A DNA stretch of 64,000 nucleotides from Cohnella silvisoli (GTDB lineage Bacteria > Bacillota > Bacilli > Paenibacillales > Paenibacillaceae), in the NCBI RefSeq assembly GCF_021190915.1, contig NZ_JAIOAP010000018.1, positions 1-64,000 of the forward strand. The letters are read 5' to 3'. The first letter of the stretch is position 1, and each line of letters opens with the position of its first letter. The notes beneath the pieces were generated by a model, which was given only the letters and a program-made list of their open reading frames with translations, did not search any database and was not told the origin of the DNA. This document shows positions 38,555 to 47,630 of this stretch, piece by piece. The translations under genes were made by a program, and so were the position numbers.

Positions 38555-41359
38555 TTGAAAAAGTACATCAGTTTGTTAGCAATCGCACTGGTGCTTTGCG
38601 GATCAATGGTTTTCTATCCGTCGGTCAGTTCAGCTGCGGGAACGACATATTATGTCGACTCGTCAAGCGGAAGCGATGGCAATGATGGGACAAGCACGAG
38701 TACGGCATGGAAGACGCTCGCGAAGGTAAATGGAACGACGTTTGTGGCAGGTGACAAGATTTTGTTTAAAGCAGGGGGTGCATGGACGGGGACACTGTAT
38801 CCCAAAGGCTCAGGAGCAAGCGGTAGTCCTATTATTATCGATATGTACGGAACGGGGAACAAGCCGCTTATTGCGGGCGAAGCGACGGTCGATTATGCAC
38901 TGCATCTTCATAACCAGCAATATTGGGAGATCAACAACCTTGAAATCACGAATGATGGCGCGACAACGCTCGCACGAAAGTGGGGGGTGTTGATTACCGG
39001 CAGAGATGCAGGGACTTTAAACAATATTTATTTAAAAAAGTTGAATGTGCACAACATCGTGGGCAGCGGCGTAGTCCAAGGAGGAACGGAGTCGGTCAGA
39101 ATAGGCGTTGGCGGCATCGCATTTCAGATCACTGGAAATACGACACCGACAAATTGGAATAACATTGTGGTTGATGGGAATACCATTGGCCCCAATATCC
39201 AATATTACGGCGTGAGCTTCATGTCTACGTGGAACGGAGGAAGTACGACCTTTGAATCTGAAAGCGGAATGCTTCAAAGCGAAGCGACCTCGTTCTATCC
39301 TTCCGACAACTTGAGAATTACCAATAACAATGTAATCAGTCCCGGCAACGCAGGAATTATGCCATCGGATTATAAAAATGTTCTGATAGAGAACAATATC
39401 GTTTCAGGCGCAGGTTGGTCTCACGGCAACGTGCCTATATGGTGGCAACGATCTACAGGAACGACGACCGTTCAGGGCAATGAAGTATACAATACCCAAA
39501 TCGTCGGAGGCGACTCTCAAGCTTTCGACCATGATTTAAACACCGCAATAAGCTATATCCAGTATAATTACTCGCACGATAACGGCCGCGGCATGTACTT
39601 TGCATGTGCCATAGGTACAGCACCCGATGTAACCGTAAGATACAATATCAGCCAGAACGACGGCGGATCCTCACCTTCGTTCGGGTATGACCATGGGGCG
39701 GTATTCACCTCTGCTTGCGGTTCGACGAACAATGGAACTGTAAAAATATACAACAACACCGTTTATATGGGTGCAGGAAACAATTCGAAAATAACAAGCA
39801 ATTGGGATAATGCTACGGCGAGTTCAAGTTACTTGTCTTTTATGAATAATATTTTCTATAGCGGCGGCGATCTTGGATGGGATCCAAAATTTATGGGAAG
39901 CGCGGATAATAACAACTATTACGGTGGAAACACAGTCAGATCGGATGACCTTCATGCCATTAAGGCTGACCCAATGCTCGTAAATCCGGGCAGTGGCGGT
40001 ATTGGTAAAGCAACGGTGGATGGCTATAAACTTCAGCCGGGTTCGCCTCTTATCAATGCGGGCGCATCTATTAATAACAACGGATTAAGAGACTACTGGG
40101 GAACCGCACTATATTACAATGGAGCAGCAGATGTCGGTGCGTACGAATATGCAAGCGGGACTTTGCCGGCGGCGCCTGTAAACCTTGCACTGAATAAAAC
40201 AGCAACGGCAATAAGTGCGCAAGATGCTAGTCACGCCGCATCGAGTGGCGTAGACGGAAACGTGTCCACGTCGTGGATTGCTGCCAATGGCAATGCAAAC
40301 AACTGGTGGAAGGTGGATCTTCGCAGAAATTATCAGTTAACAGGAAGCCAAATCGTGTTCCTGAATTCGAACTTTGCATGGAAGTATAAAGTTGAAGTAT
40401 CCGCTGATGACTTGAACTGGACACAGGTTGCTGATTTCACAACCAATACGAATACGGCACAAGTACAAGCACAAGGATTCCAGGCAATTGCAAGATATGT
40501 CAGAGTAACCTTTACGGAAACTCCTGGCACCAATTGGACGGCCTTTTCGGAATTCCAAGTGCTCGGAGAGCCTCTCAGTCTTGCCTTGAACAAGACTGCT
40601 ACCGCGAGCAGCCAACAGGATTCCACCCGTGATCCGTCAAAAGCTGTAGACGGAAATACAGCAACAATGTGGGTTGCTGCCAATGGCAACGCAAACAACT
40701 GGTGGAAAGTAGACCTGGGTCAAAACTATAATCTGACTTCCAGTGAGATCGAGTTCCAAGATCAGCGTCTCTGGAAGTATAAAATTGAAGTTTCCACCGA
40801 TGACACGAATTGGACTTTGGTTGCCGACAGGACTGCCAATACGAGCACCGATAAAATTCAAACGCAAAGTTTCACCGCAACGGCGAGATACGTGAAAGTA
40901 ACGGTCACGCAAACTCCTAGCCCTGCTTGGACTGCGTTTGCGGAATTCAAAGTGTTCGGAGAGCCTCTAAATCTTGCCTTGAACAAGACTGCTACTGCGA
41001 TCAGCCAACAGGATTCCACCCGTGACCCGTCAAAAGCTGTAGACGGAAATACAGCAACAATGTGGATTGCTGCCAATGGCAACGCAAACAACTGGTGGAA
41101 AGTAGACCTGGGTCAAAACTATAATCTGACTTCCAGTGAGATCGAGTTCCAAGATCAGCGTCTCTGGAAGTATAAAATTGAAGTTTCCACCGATAACACG
41201 AATTGGACTTTGGTTGCCGACAGGACTGCCAATACGAGCACCGATAAAATTCAAACGCAAAGTTTCACCGCAACGGCGAGATACGTGAAAGTAACGGTCA
41301 CGCAAACTCCTAGCCCTGCTTGGACTGCGTTTGCGGAATTCAGAGTGTTCGACTCTTAA
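38555..41359 (+). CDS. secreted beta-helix protein with three discoidin-like modules
   Basis: 934 residues from TTG after AAAGGAGGAC. Signal peptide (ISLLAIALVLCGSMVFYP), then a right-handed parallel beta-helix of the polysaccharide-lyase type (TYYVDSSSGSDGNDGTS start, Asn-rich NNIVSGAG and NNTVY ladder, about 35-530), then three F5/8 type C modules (about 545-670, 673-803, 804-934). Probably cleaves or binds an extracellular polysaccharide that feeds the transporter at 28.7 kb. Lyase activity is not proven by any visible catalytic residue. Modules 2 and 3 are almost identical. Confidence 0.8.
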   Translation: MKKYISLLAIALVLCGSMVFYPSVSSAAGTTYYVDSSSGSDGNDGTSTSTAWKTLAKVNGTTFVAGDKILFKAGGAWTGTLYPKGSGASGSPIIIDMYGTGNKPLIAGEATVDYALHLHNQQYWEINNLEITNDGATTLARKWGVLITGRDAGTLNNIYLKKLNVHNIVGSGVVQGGTESVRIGVGGIAFQITGNTTPTNWNNIVVDGNTIGPNIQYYGVSFMSTWNGGSTTFESESGMLQSEATSFYPSDNLRITNNNVISPGNAGIMPSDYKNVLIENNIVSGAGWSHGNVPIWWQRSTGTTTVQGNEVYNTQIVGGDSQAFDHDLNTAISYIQYNYSHDNGRGMYFACAIGTAPDVTVRYNISQNDGGSSPSFGYDHGAVFTSACGSTNNGTVKIYNNTVYMGAGNNSKITSNWDNATASSSYLSFMNNIFYSGGDLGWDPKFMGSADNNNYYGGNTVRSDDLHAIKADPMLVNPGSGGIGKATVDGYKLQPGSPLINAGASINNNGLRDYWGTALYYNGAADVGAYEYASGTLPAAPVNLALNKTATAISAQDASHAASSGVDGNVSTSWIAANGNANNWWKVDLRRNYQLTGSQIVFLNSNFAWKYKVEVSADDLNWTQVADFTTNTNTAQVQAQGFQAIARYVRVTFTETPGTNWTAFSEFQVLGEPLSLALNKTATASSQQDSTRDPSKAVDGNTATMWVAANGNANNWWKVDLGQNYNLTSSEIEFQDQRLWKYKIEVSTDDTNWTLVADRTANTSTDKIQTQSFTATARYVKVTVTQTPSPAWTAFAEFKVFGEPLNLALNKTATAISQQDSTRDPSKAVDGNTATMWIAANGNANNWWKVDLGQNYNLTSSEIEFQDQRLWKYKIEVSTDNTNWTLVADRTANTSTDKIQTQSFTATARYVKVTVTQTPSPAWTAFAEFRVFDS
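40576..41359 (+). repeat. tandem duplication of a discoidin-like module
   Basis: Two adjacent copies with a 393-bp period (131 codons) within the beta-helix gene, starting near 40576 and 40969, differ at only a few bases. A recent internal duplication, prone to change by unequal recombination. Confidence 0.85.
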
Positions 41360-41427
41360 TTTTGAAAGCCATACGGAGGGATGGCGACTCGCTCGCTATC
41401 CCTCTTTACGTGAGGGTGATGAGGGTG

Positions 41428-42501
41428 ATGAAATTCAACAAGAAAACAAGAGCGCAAAACCTGAAGGCCTTATTGGTTACCCTCCTTTTGGCCGGGTTCA
41501 TTACAACGTCGGTTATTTGTATTGCTAATATGAATCGTATGCCCAATCAAAATGAAGTTATTGCCACCGTAAACGGTGAGGACATATCGAGCGAGTTTCA
41601 ACTAATGGTTTCCAAATACAGAGCCGAGGTGTTTACCTATTTTCATCAAAAATACGACGTAACGGATGGCAATTCATTCTGGACAACCGATTATGATGGG
41701 GAAGTGCCGGAGGAAGTCTTGAAGAACAAAGCACTAAATGAAGCGGTAAGGGTGCACGTACAATTTGAGCTTGCCAAAAGAGAAAGAATAATCGCCGATT
41801 CCACCTATAAAGCATTTTTAAACATGTTGAAAGACGAAAACGAAACAAGAAGCAAACAGATCGAAAACAATCAGCTAGTTATTGGCCTCCGGCAGTTTGA
41901 TGAACCTAATTATTTAACCTATACTCTCGAAAAATACGCCCGAATATTGAAAGAAAAGCTCAGGGGTAAAGAACTCAAATGGGATACGGTCCAGTTAAAA
42001 CAATACTTTGACGATCACATAGAAAAATTTACGCATGAACAGAGTATTCAGCTTCAAATCATTCAGATAAAATTTAAGGAAGACATGGAGTTGGCAGACG
42101 AAAGGAAGAAGAAGGAAGCTGAACGAACGATCCGGGAAGCAAAGACGAGATTGAGTAACGGCGAGAGCTTCGAAGATCTTATGGCCACGTACAATGATAA
42201 GGGTGAGAAGATCGAACGGACGTTAAGGAAAGGTAGCAAAGACGAAAACGGGGACACCAATTTGAGCCAAGCCGCATTTAGCTTGCGAACAGGCGAAATA
42301 AGTAATATTGTCGAATCTTTGGACAGCTTTAATATACTAAAATGTATCGACGCATTATCACAGGGGTATATGGAATTCGATGGAACTAATACCGTAATCA
42401 TAAATAGCTTTTTGGATGCAAAGTATACTGAGTTGGTTGACGAATTAGCAAAAGCGGCAAAAGTAGAAATCAAGCAAGGATATATAAAAGTTATGAAATG
42501 A
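41428..42501 (+). CDS. PrsA/SurA-like parvulin-type foldase
   Basis: 357 residues from ATG 41428 (ATG 41419 is also possible; GAGGG precedes both). One N-terminal membrane segment (LKALLVTLLLAGFITTSVIC), then a SurA_N-like helical region (ATVNGEDISSEFQLMVSKYR) and a parvulin PPIase core (QLQIIQIKF, LSNGESFEDLMATYNDKG, LRTGEISNIVESLDSFNILK). Membrane-anchored, helping fold exported proteins such as the preceding enzyme. Confidence 0.8.
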   Translation: MKFNKKTRAQNLKALLVTLLLAGFITTSVICIANMNRMPNQNEVIATVNGEDISSEFQLMVSKYRAEVFTYFHQKYDVTDGNSFWTTDYDGEVPEEVLKNKALNEAVRVHVQFELAKRERIIADSTYKAFLNMLKDENETRSKQIENNQLVIGLRQFDEPNYLTYTLEKYARILKEKLRGKELKWDTVQLKQYFDDHIEKFTHEQSIQLQIIQIKFKEDMELADERKKKEAERTIREAKTRLSNGESFEDLMATYNDKGEKIERTLRKGSKDENGDTNLSQAAFSLRTGEISNIVESLDSFNILKCIDALSQGYMEFDGTNTVIINSFLDAKYTELVDELAKAAKVEIKQGYIKVMK

Positions 42502-42527
42502 GGTTGCCACTAGGTAACCTCATTTTT
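42500..42527 (+). terminator. intrinsic terminator
   Basis: GAGGTTGCC (42500-42508) pairs with GGTAACCTC (42513-42521, one mismatch), followed by ATTTTT. Confidence 0.75.
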
Positions 42528-42677
42528 CTGTGGGGCGCGCCCAGAGACACTCATCTTAGTAAATCAAAAAGATCCGATAGCAATTTGAAAATGACTCAAG
42601 CTGATCTCGCGAATCAAAGGGGCGACCGCTTTGACGATGACTGCCGGCGCAACGTATAAAAGAGGAGAGATGAATCC

Positions 42678-42996
42678 ATGAGTCTCGATCATAATTGGAT
42701 CGAAGTATGCGATAAAGAGGATATAGACGAAGAAGACGTCATTCAATTCGATCACGGGATCTTACGTTTGCCGTATACCGCTCGGCGGATAGCCGATATT
42801 ACGCGACGGACGGGTACTGTACCCACGAGAAATTTCGCTTGGCGAACGGATTGGTGATGGGAAACACGATCGAACGCCCGAAGCATAACGGCAGTTTCGA
42901 CTATACAAGCGTGGCTGCGAAGCGAGCCCCGTGTGCGTTGCCCTCAAAACTTATCCGTTGAAGATCGATAACGATAAAATCTTCATTCAAAGGTAG
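42678..42996 (+). pseudogene. frameshifted Rieske ferredoxin
   Basis: After GAGGAGAG the frame starts MSLDHNWIEVCDKEDIDEED-VIQFDHG, clearly the N-terminus of a MocE-like ferredoxin (compare WIEVCKADEIDEEDVLRFDH at 15228). A shift follows; the Cys-His motifs are read in other frames (YCTHEKFRLANGLVMGN, then PKHNGSFDY). At least two frameshifts. Marks a decayed second copy of the demethylation cluster. Confidence 0.8.
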
Positions 42997-43116
42997 TGGA
43001 GCAGGGCTGATTCGAGTGTCGTTCTCTCCGAGTTCTCTCAAACGTCCAAATTTGCTCACTTTTTGATGATTTCCCGAGACGTCTTATGGCACTAGGGAAA
43101 GGCGGCCTGAAACGCC
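42992..43116 (+). repeat. dispersed 125-bp repeat, copy 2
   Basis: Partner of 27313-27437. In both places it begins at GGTAGTGGA and follows decayed catabolic sequence. Here it starts at the stop codon of the Rieske pseudogene. Confidence 0.7.
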
Positions 43117-43180
43117 GAAATCCCTTGATTTTATTGGCTTTTCTCGGTTTTTTGGTTCCCCTTATGGGACATAAACAAAG

Positions 43181-43226
43181 AAAAAGCTCCTGAATTCGTC
43201 CTTATGATGATTTAGGAGCTTTTTGC
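43181..43226. terminator. intrinsic terminator hairpin
   Basis: AAAAAGCTCCT (43181-43191) pairs with AGGAGCTTTTT (43214-43224). It separates the debris from the recombinase module. Nothing else supported between 43117 and 43418. Confidence 0.7.
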
Positions 43227-43418
43227 ATTGAAGTGGCCTTGTGATGAGTGGAAATCTGTTACCACTAGAAGATGATACGATCCATTTCATTCTGACAATC
43301 TCACTTCGTCTGTGGCTATAGAACGTTGACAAATTAACTTTTAGAGAGTCCGATTTTGTTCGAAAAATGAAACGAATAGTAAGGGGGCTTCAGAATACAT
43401 CTGTTGGAGGGATGGAGA

Positions 43419-44444
43419 ATGAACGGAAATGTTGTAAGCCTATTTCGTCAAAGTCAAAGTGAAAAGGCGAACAAACGACGCAGTAATGATTTATACGATG
43501 TGGAATCGTTTTCTAGCGCGGGTAATCGGTTAACGTGGGAAGAAGCAGTAAAATTATTTATTCAGGCCCGCCGCGCTGAAACATCAAGCGAAGATACCGT
43601 AAAGTTTGAAAGGAGTACTTTGAAATGTTATGAGCGAATTTTGCGAGAGCAGGAGATTGAAGCCGACATCTATCATGTATCGACTGACTTGCTGCGGAAT
43701 AAATTTATTATGGCTATGGTTGAGAAAAAAGGCTACAAGCTCAATACGATCAATAATCGAATTAAGTCCATCAAGCGATTCTTTTTATTTTTGCATGAAG
43801 AAGGGTGGATATCAGACAATCCGGCACAACACGTACGAACGCGTAAGGGCCATCATCCAACCATTCAATCATTCACCGAGGAACAAGTTGTGGCCCTGCT
43901 CAAGCAACCGGATCAAAACACCTTCACTGGGTTTCGCGATTTTGTCATTCTATCCTTGATATGTGACAGTGGGCTACGCGTCGGAGAAATCACAAAACTT
44001 AAAATGAACCAGGTCGATATTAAAGAGAATCAGCTTCTTGGTGTCATAGGAAAAAGCAAGAAGCCGCGGGACATCCCTTTCTGTGATGATGTGCGTAAGC
44101 TCTTAATCCGATATATCAAAGCAAGAGGAGACATCCATTCGTCTCATTTCTTTGTCACACTGGATGGTCGCCCGCTGGGTGTTCGCTCGTTTCAAGTGGC
44201 TTTGCGCCAATATGGCAAGGAAGCCGGGATCACTAACGTTCGGGTAAGCCCACATACATTGAGGCATACCTTTGCCAAGATGTACATTATCAATGAGGGA
44301 GATCCGTACAGCTTACAGGATATTCTCGGTCATTCTTCACAGGACATGGTGAAGCGTTATGTGAACTTGTGGCGTCCCGAAATGAAAACGAAGCATACAA
44401 AATCCTCGCCCGTACGTCGATTATATCAGAATAGATTGATTTAA
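43419..44444 (+). CDS. tyrosine recombinase 1 of the cassette system
   Basis: Start ATG 43419 lies after GGAGGGATGGAGA; the frame opens at a TTG at 43404. 341 residues: N-terminal SAM-like core-binding domain (LTWEEAVKLFIQARRAETSS, about 38-125) and a catalytic domain with all expected residues, R187 (SGLRVGEI), K212 (VIGKSKKPRD), H279 and R282 (SPHTLRHTF), H305 (ILGHSS) and Y314 (VKRYVNL). XerC/D-like; I see none of the extra segment that marks integron IntI proteins. Convergent with recombinase 2. It shares a C-terminal SPV-x-x-x motif with the other two, so the three are likely a functional set. Confidence 0.9.
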   Translation: MNGNVVSLFRQSQSEKANKRRSNDLYDVESFSSAGNRLTWEEAVKLFIQARRAETSSEDTVKFERSTLKCYERILREQEIEADIYHVSTDLLRNKFIMAMVEKKGYKLNTINNRIKSIKRFFLFLHEEGWISDNPAQHVRTRKGHHPTIQSFTEEQVVALLKQPDQNTFTGFRDFVILSLICDSGLRVGEITKLKMNQVDIKENQLLGVIGKSKKPRDIPFCDDVRKLLIRYIKARGDIHSSHFFVTLDGRPLGVRSFQVALRQYGKEAGITNVRVSPHTLRHTFAKMYIINEGDPYSLQDILGHSSQDMVKRYVNLWRPEMKTKHTKSSPVRRLYQNRLI

Positions 44445-44468
44445 CGATCATCATTAGGCATGAGAGTT

Positions 44469-44511
44469 AGAAGCAAGGCCATTCCGTTGAAGAATGGTCT
44501 TGCTTCTACTT
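44469..44511. terminator. bidirectional terminator between convergent recombinases
   Basis: AGAAGCAAGGCCATTC (44469-44484) pairs with GAATGGTCTTGCTTCT (44492-44507, one G-T), with T/A-rich flanks serving both directions. Confidence 0.8.
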
Positions 44512-44521
44512 ACAGCAAGGT

Positions 44522-45493
44522 CTAAATAATACGTTTCATGTTTTCTACCGGGCTATACTTTTTGTGTTGTTGCTTAATGTCGCTGTTAAACAGTTCAACA
44601 TAATATTCAACCATCTTTAGCGTGGCATGGCCTAAAATTCGTCGGAGTGTAAATGGGTCACCCCCGTTCAAAATGTAGAACTTGGCCATCGTATGCCGGA
44701 AAGTATGAGGGGATACACGCACCCCATTGATGTGCGAAGCACGTCCGTAATCATGCATTTTCTCCTGTAGCGCTCGGGTGCTGATCTTTTCATTGTTCAA
44801 GCTAACGAATAGTGCATCCGTCGCTAAATCTCCTCGAATATCCAAGTAACGGCGAATCACTTTGGCGCACGTTTGTTGAATCGGCACGCGGCGGGCTTTT
44901 CCTCCTTTTCCTTTTGTAATGCGAATTTCCTGTTCCTTAAAGAAAATATCGCCAATCTTCAAATTGCATAATTCACTGATTCGCATTCCCGTTTCAAATA
45001 GAACCAGCATCATGGTATAGTCACGGAAACCCGAAAACGTATTGCGCTCCGGTTGTTCCAACAAAGCGACGACCTGTTCTTTGGTGAAGGTTTGGATCAT
45101 CAATTTTTCGGCTTTGGTGGCATGAATCTCTTCTGAAAGGTTCTGAAGGAGCCAGCCTTCCTCAAATAAGTATCTCAGGAATTGCTTGATGGCCTTGATG
45201 CGTCCGTTTACGGTATTGTCCGATTTTCCTTGATCGAACAGATAAGCAATAAAATGATTCTTGATATCCCGAGAAGTGATGGAGTAAATATCCAGAGCAA
45301 GTTCTTGATCCCGGAAGGCAGTCTCCAGTTGTTTTGCGCTATCCTGATAAAAACGAATCGTGAGCGGCGAAAGGTTTTTTGACTTGCAATCGAGAATAAA
45401 GGAATGAAGCAGATCGCTATAACTTAACTGCTGCTTAGCGTCACTTGCCTTATCGACTTTTGTCAAATTATTTTGTCTGCGTCCGATCGTCAT
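44522..45493 (-). CDS. tyrosine recombinase 2 of the cassette system
   Basis: 323 residues. Core-binding domain at about 24-130 (YSDLLHSFILDCKSKNLSPL). Catalytic set: R171 (TGMRISEL), K196 (TKGKGGKARRVPI), H263 and R266 (SPHTFRHTMA), H289 (ILGHATLKM), Y298 (EYYVELF). Its start overlaps the stop of recombinase 3 by 4 bp, so the two are translationally coupled, as are partner recombinases in other multi-recombinase elements. C-terminal motif HKKYSPVENM is shared in form with recombinases 1 and 3. Confidence 0.92.
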   Translation of the reverse strand: MTIGRRQNNLTKVDKASDAKQQLSYSDLLHSFILDCKSKNLSPLTIRFYQDSAKQLETAFRDQELALDIYSITSRDIKNHFIAYLFDQGKSDNTVNGRIKAIKQFLRYLFEEGWLLQNLSEEIHATKAEKLMIQTFTKEQVVALLEQPERNTFSGFRDYTMMLVLFETGMRISELCNLKIGDIFFKEQEIRITKGKGGKARRVPIQQTCAKVIRRYLDIRGDLATDALFVSLNNEKISTRALQEKMHDYGRASHINGVRVSPHTFRHTMAKFYILNGGDPFTLRRILGHATLKMVEYYVELFNSDIKQQHKKYSPVENMKRII

Positions 45494-46443
45494 CCCCGTT
45501 TCACCTCACTTTCGATGAAGATAGAGGGGAATTCCTGAATCATCTGTTCCAGCGGACTATACTTCTCATGTTGGGTTTGCAAATCGCGCGAGAACAGTTC
45601 AACGTACATTTCGGTTATTTCGATACGCGAGTGTCCGAGAATTTTCTTTAAAGAGAAAATATCGCCGCCGTTCAATAAATACTTCTTTGCGAAGGTATGG
45701 CGAAACGTATGACAGGAACATTGAACCCCCTGAATGTTTGCGATTTTACAAATCCGCGAAATCATGGTTCGAATGCCCCCTTCATCGAATGGTCGATTGT
45801 CCAACGTGACCCATAGCCGGTCTGTAGTCAGTGTTCCTCGCTCCAGCAAATAGAGTTGCAATTCGTGAGATACGGTTTGCTGAATTGGCACCATTCTTGC
45901 CTTCCTGCCTTTCCCTTGACGAACACGCACTATTTCTTCATCCAGTAGAATATCTGTGATTGCCAGTTGGGTGAGTTCGCTTAGGCGAATGCCGGTTTCA
46001 AGCAAAACCAGCATCATCATGTAATTACGGAAACCAGTAAATGTTGAACGATCGGGTTCAGCAAATAGCCGCATTAAATGAGCATCCGTGAAAGTATGCA
46101 TCAGAGAGAGGTGAGTTTTAAACGGTTTTAATCCGTCTGCAATATTGCAATCAGCGTATTTCTCTGCTACGAGAAACGCGAAAAATGCTTTGAGAATGGC
46201 CAGATGACAATTAACGGTTCTCAGGGCCGATGTTTCATTGAGCATACTGGGGATGAGACGATGTGATAACAGGTCAGGCGTTAAATCAAACCATTTGAGA
46301 TTTTGGGCTTTTAAGAGTTGTTCGATCTTTTTCAATCCTTTTCCATAACGGCTAATCGTCGTCTTGGCCAGGTTTCTGGACTTACAGTCCACGAGAAACA
46401 AACGAGAAAGGCTAGACCAATCATTCACGTTAGGTTGAGACAC
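45490..46443 (-). CDS. tyrosine recombinase 3 of the cassette system
   Basis: The start is set at GTG 46441-46443: AAAGGAGGA lies 8 nt upstream, better than the distal ATG at 46548 with no ribosome site. 317 residues. Catalytic motifs: TGIRLSEL (Arg), RQGKGRKARMVPI (Lys), SCHTFRHTFA (His, Arg), LGHSRIEITEMYVELF (His, Tyr). First gene of the minus-strand pair, transcribed away from the cassettes, exactly as intI is placed relative to its cassettes in integrons. The intergenic space to site A carries repeated motifs. Confidence 0.9.
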   Translation of the reverse strand: MSQPNVNDWSSLSRLFLVDCKSRNLAKTTISRYGKGLKKIEQLLKAQNLKWFDLTPDLLSHRLIPSMLNETSALRTVNCHLAILKAFFAFLVAEKYADCNIADGLKPFKTHLSLMHTFTDAHLMRLFAEPDRSTFTGFRNYMMMLVLLETGIRLSELTQLAITDILLDEEIVRVRQGKGRKARMVPIQQTVSHELQLYLLERGTLTTDRLWVTLDNRPFDEGGIRTMISRICKIANIQGVQCSCHTFRHTFAKKYLLNGGDIFSLKKILGHSRIEITEMYVELFSRDLQTQHEKYSPLEQMIQEFPSIFIESEVKRG

Positions 46444-46656
46444 TTCGCATTTCCTCCTTTGTTGGATATGCGAAGAAAAGCAGATATACGAAGTGGGCGC
46501 GGAGAGGTTCGTAAAACATTTGGATATACGATTTCGCATAACTTCCACGAAATTTGGGGTTATTTACAGCTGTGTGGAAGAGTTTTACAAGAGTTGAAAT
46601 TCGTTGATACATAAGGCTTCCTCGACATTCCGGGGGGCTGAACTCACCTCCTGCCG
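46443..46656. promoter_or_regulatory. platform region with repeated TATRCGAAG motifs (attI-like candidate)
   Basis: Between recombinase 3 and site A the motif TATRCGAAG recurs in both orientations: 46443-46450 (minus, partial), 46467-46475 (plus), 46485-46493 (plus), 46525-46533 (plus, weak), 46533-46541 (minus) and 46657-46664 (minus, the left end of site A). TTCGCATAAC at 46533-46542 reads exactly like a site left end (compare site G). These could be recombinase-binding repeats of a primary attachment site or an autoregulatory operator. Confidence 0.5.
46584..46612 (+). promoter_or_regulatory. candidate cassette promoter
   Basis: TTTACA (46584-46589) and ATACAT (46607-46612) are 17 bp apart, facing the array about 45 bp before site A. 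It would be the analogue of the integron Pc promoter. Weak match; proposed because most cassettes lack promoters. Confidence 0.3.
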
Positions 46657-46850
46657 CTTCGTATAACACCATGTTCACGCTTCGGGCCATTCGGCCCTCG
46701 GTCCGGCAGGAGTCAGGTGTGATTTCGGAGAAGCAATTGGCAGTAGCAAGGAAGCGGAATCAGCCGGACACATCCGCACCACCTAACCGCATCGCGGCCG
46801 CCCTTCGGGCTTAAGGTGGTGGGACGTCGTGAACACATTAACGTTATATG
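46657..46850 (+). repeat. recombination-site-like repeat A (first site)
   Basis: 194 bp. Left end CTTCGTATAAC, right end GTTATATG. Inner pairs: ATTCACG-like arms (GTTCACG/CGTGAAC, itself a compensated pair), GGGCC-ATTC-GGCCC hairpin, GTCCGGC/GCCGGAC, CACCACC/GGTGGTG with a TTCG-capped top. The left end matches no preceding cassette start but does match the TATRCGAAG motifs upstream. Confidence 0.8.
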
Positions 46851-46897
46851 CAATTGATGCAAGGTCAAAACAATAATAATAAAAGAGATGATATCTA

Positions 46898-47401
46898 ATG
46901 GAAGTACATCAAGTATCACTAATAAAACAACACATGTCCAAATCAATAACGGAAGATGAGTTATTAATCGGCTTAAATTTGGAACCTTCAAATCTATCTG
47001 TTTTTGTAAATACAACACTACAAAATGCATATTCCCTCAATGATTCTGAAGCAGTAGATTTGATCTTATATTTAGGATTTGTCTTTGAGGTCTTTACTGA
47101 AGATTTTGTAAGTATTCTATGTAAGCTACTTGAAATTGAATGGCATTATAAACATGAAGATATCGCTCGATTACTACAAAGATTCAAATCTCCTTACAGT
47201 ATTGACAGCTTATTCAAAGTAGCGACTAGGAAATTATCATACTTGGAATATAACGAAAGTAGTGCTCTGGCTAGAAAGTGTATTTATGCTTTAGGAGATA
47301 TTAATTCAGATGAATCAAGAATAAAATTGGAAATACTCTCTAATTCAAGCGAAGATTTGATTAAAGAGTTTGCATTAAAGCAATTAGATCGAAGAATCTA
47401 A
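46898..47401 (+). CDS. cassette C1: HEAT-repeat-like protein
   Basis: 167 residues from ATG 46898 after AAAAGAGATG. Helix-rich throughout, with SIDSLFKVATRKLSYLEYNE and ALARKCIYALGDINSDESRI, KEFALKQLDRR resembling HEAT-type repeats seen in immunity or scaffold proteins. No signal or membrane segment. First cassette, nearest the recombinases, so by analogy the most recently captured. Function unknown. Confidence 0.7.
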   Translation: MEVHQVSLIKQHMSKSITEDELLIGLNLEPSNLSVFVNTTLQNAYSLNDSEAVDLILYLGFVFEVFTEDFVSILCKLLEIEWHYKHEDIARLLQRFKSPYSIDSLFKVATRKLSYLEYNESSALARKCIYALGDINSDESRIKLEILSNSSEDLIKEFALKQLDRRI

Positions 47402-47435
47402 ATTTCTAGTAAGTTAATCGAGATGGCATCAACAG

Positions 47436-47630
47436 CATATAACACCATTTTCACGCTTCGGGCCATTCGGCCCTCTGTCCGGCCGGAGTTAGAAGTGGAT
47501 TCGGGGTTGCAATTGGCAGCAGCAGGGGAGCGGAATCAGCCGGACACATCCGCACCGACTAAGCGCATCGCGCCCGGCGACTTCGTCGCCTTAAGTCGGT
47601 GGGACGTCGTGAACACAAGTACGTTATATG
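47436..47630 (+). repeat. recombination-site-like repeat B
   Basis: 195 bp. Left CATATAAC, right GTTATATG. Inner stem CACCGACT/AGTCGGTG differs from site A on both sides (compensatory); top GGCGAC-TTC-GTCGCC. The left flank matches the start of C1 at about 15 of 17 positions. Confidence 0.85.

Noticed and set aside
43330..43340. AGAACGTTGACA upstream of recombinase 1 as a half-site
   Set aside because: It resembles the right end of a site (AGAACGTTA) but lacks any partner arm or inner stems; a promoter -35 element is the simpler reading.
43404..46548. A classical integron integrase
   Set aside because: All three proteins pass directly from the central strands to the H-x-x-R box without the additional IntI segment, and their best resemblance by eye is to XerC/D.
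46443..46656. LexA/SOS box controlling the recombinases
   Set aside because: No CGAAC-N4-GTTCG-like sequence was found in this interval.
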